Below are positions 6,593 to 7,189 of a DNA stretch of 7,189 nucleotides, piece after piece. The stretch is from Phenylobacterium sp. (GTDB lineage: Bacteria; Pseudomonadota; Alphaproteobacteria; Caulobacterales; Caulobacteraceae). The translations under genes and the position numbers were made by a program. The stretch lies in contig JAQGIX010000063.1 in the NCBI GenBank assembly GCA_028290925.1, positions 1-7,189 of the forward strand, read 5' to 3'. Under the pieces are notes generated by a model. That model did no database searches and was not told the origin of the DNA. It saw only the letters and a program-made list of their open reading frames with translations. Position 1 is the first letter of the stretch. Each line of letters opens with the position of its first letter.

Positions 6593-6596
6593 AGGA
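6593..6596 (+). promoter_or_regulatory. Ribosome binding site of the DUF35 gene
   Basis: AGGA, 11 bases upstream of the ATG at 6608. It suits 6608 better than the in-frame ATGs at 6563 (too early) or 6620 (no purine-rich sequence at the right distance). Confidence 0.5.
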
Positions 6597-6607
6597 CGTC
6601 ATTTCAG

Positions 6608-7018
6608 ATGCCACCACGGATGTTGCCCGAACCCACGCCGGAGACCCGGCATTTCTGGGACGGGTGCAGCAAGGGCGAGCTCCGCCTGCAGCGCTGCACC
6701 GACTGCGACGGCGGAAGCTACTTCCCGCCCCGGCCCTTCTGCCCCAGGTGCGGCAGCCGCAACGTCGAGGTCTTCAAAGCCTCCGGCAAGGCTGTGCTGT
6801 GGTCCTATGTCATCAACCACCGGCCCCGGCCCGACATGGGGACCGAGCCCTACGCCATCGCCGTGGTGAAGCTGGAGGAGGGCCCGACGATGATGACCAA
6901 CATCGTCGGCTGCCCGCAGACGCCGGAGGCGCTGCCGCTCGACATGGCCGTGAAGGTGACGTTCGCCAGGCAGTCGGACGACATCAGCCTGCCGTTCTTC
7001 GAACCGGCGGGGGCCTGA
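6608..7018 (+). CDS. DUF35 zinc-ribbon/OB-fold protein, acyl-CoA partner of a thiolase
   Basis: A 136-residue protein with the two-part DUF35 architecture. An N-terminal helix (PTPETRHFWDGCSKGEL, about 9-25) leads into a rubredoxin-like zinc ribbon with ligands Cys30, Cys33, Cys45 and Cys48 (CTDC and CPRC, with the family's YFPPRPFCPRC run). An OB fold follows (about 55-130; WSYVINHRP, PYAIAVVKLEEG). In characterised cases DUF35 proteins are not enzymes alone: they bind thiolase-fold partners and help hold or channel CoA thioesters, for example the ChsH2 DUF35 domain with the aldolase Ltp2 in steroid side-chain degradation, and the archaeal thiolase/HMG-CoA synthase complex. The next gene, 4 bases downstream, is thiolase-like and is the likely partner. 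All four Cys are present, so it should bind zinc. The start at 6608 rests on the ribosome binding site and family length. Confidence 0.93.
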   Translation: MPPRMLPEPTPETRHFWDGCSKGELRLQRCTDCDGGSYFPPRPFCPRCGSRNVEVFKASGKAVLWSYVINHRPRPDMGTEPYAIAVVKLEEGPTMMTNIVGCPQTPEALPLDMAVKVTFARQSDDISLPFFEPAGA

Positions 7019-7022
7019 GGTC

Positions 7023-7189
7023 ATGAAGCGCAAATCCGTCGCGGTGGTCGGCGCCGCTGAGACCACCCGGATGGGCAAGATTCCCGACCAGTCGGTGATC
7101 GGCCTGCACGCCGACGCGGCGCTGAACGCGCTCGCCGACGCTGGCCTCAAGCCCTCCGACATCGACGGCGTGGCCACGGCCGGCGAGAG
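7023..7189 (+). CDS. Thiolase-like (acetyl-CoA acetyltransferase/SCP-x type) protein (5' end)
   Basis: Only the first 55 residues are visible; the gene continues past the window. The N-terminus is typical of the thiolase family: a first beta strand and glycine turn (SVAVVGAAET), then MGKIPDQS, a long helix (LHADAALNALADAGLKPSDI) and a second strand (DGVATAG). The spacing (AL..AGL.PSDIDGV) is that of the SCP-x/lipid-transfer-protein type thiolase-like enzymes that pair with DUF35 proteins. The catalytic Cys and His lie beyond the window, so I cannot tell a true thiolase from a retro-aldolase or an inactive homologue. The gene starts 4 bases after the DUF35 stop, with GAGG overlapping that stop but close to the ATG; translation is probably coupled. 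Confidence 0.88.
   Translation, partial: MKRKSVAVVGAAETTRMGKIPDQSVIGLHADAALNALADAGLKPSDIDGVATAGE

Noticed and set aside
6495..6607. Divergent promoter region between the DUF1810 and DUF35 genes
   Set aside because: Promoters are expected here, but no -35/-10 pair with acceptable spacing could be found on either strand, so none is annotated.

Overview
The window is very GC-rich, with strong G/C preference at third codon positions, tight gene packing and no mobile DNA, tRNA, rRNA or CRISPR. Protein style (Tat- and Sec-exported peptidase and acylase, CoA-thioester genes), possible GCTA-type -10 elements and long stop-free antisense frames fit an alphaproteobacterium, plausibly Caulobacterales (Caulobacter/Phenylobacterium-like). 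That placement is an inference from style, not from a marker gene.

Layout. (1) Bases 1-737, plus strand: the 3' end of an aminoglycoside-phosphotransferase-fold kinase, overlapping by 4 bases (ATGA) a 127-residue helical protein of unknown function. (2) Bases 738-799: a short gap with a hairpin and a possible promoter that overlap. (3) Bases 800-2959, plus: an exported S9-family serine peptidase (prolyl oligopeptidase fold) with a complete Ser-Asp-His triad. It converges, with a 7-base gap, on (4) a minus-strand pair read from 5995 down to 2967: an exported Ntn-hydrolase of the penicillin/AHL acylase family, then 26 bases downstream an FkbM-type SAM methyltransferase. A hairpin spans the stop codons of both convergent genes. 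(5) Bases 6069-6494, minus: a small DUF1810 protein. (6) A 113-base divergent gap (6495-6607) with ribosome binding sites for both flanking genes but no promoter I can defend. (7) Bases 6608-7189, plus: a DUF35 zinc-ribbon/OB-fold protein followed 4 bases later by the start of a thiolase-like protein, which runs off the window.

How the genes may work together. Both ends of the window look like CoA-thioester metabolism: APH-fold kinases of this type are often found beside acyl-CoA dehydrogenases, and DUF35 proteins partner thiolase-fold enzymes. The middle carries two exported hydrolases (peptidase and amide acylase) that would act in the periplasm or outside the cell on peptides and on N-acyl compounds; they are on opposite strands and need not be co-regulated. 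No intergenic stretch exceeds 300 bases. I see no strong sign of a new multi-gene system. The points most worth a second look are the acylase's close match to PvdQ-type active-site spacing, the altered S1 position of the S9 peptidase, and the coupled unknown gene at 354-737.
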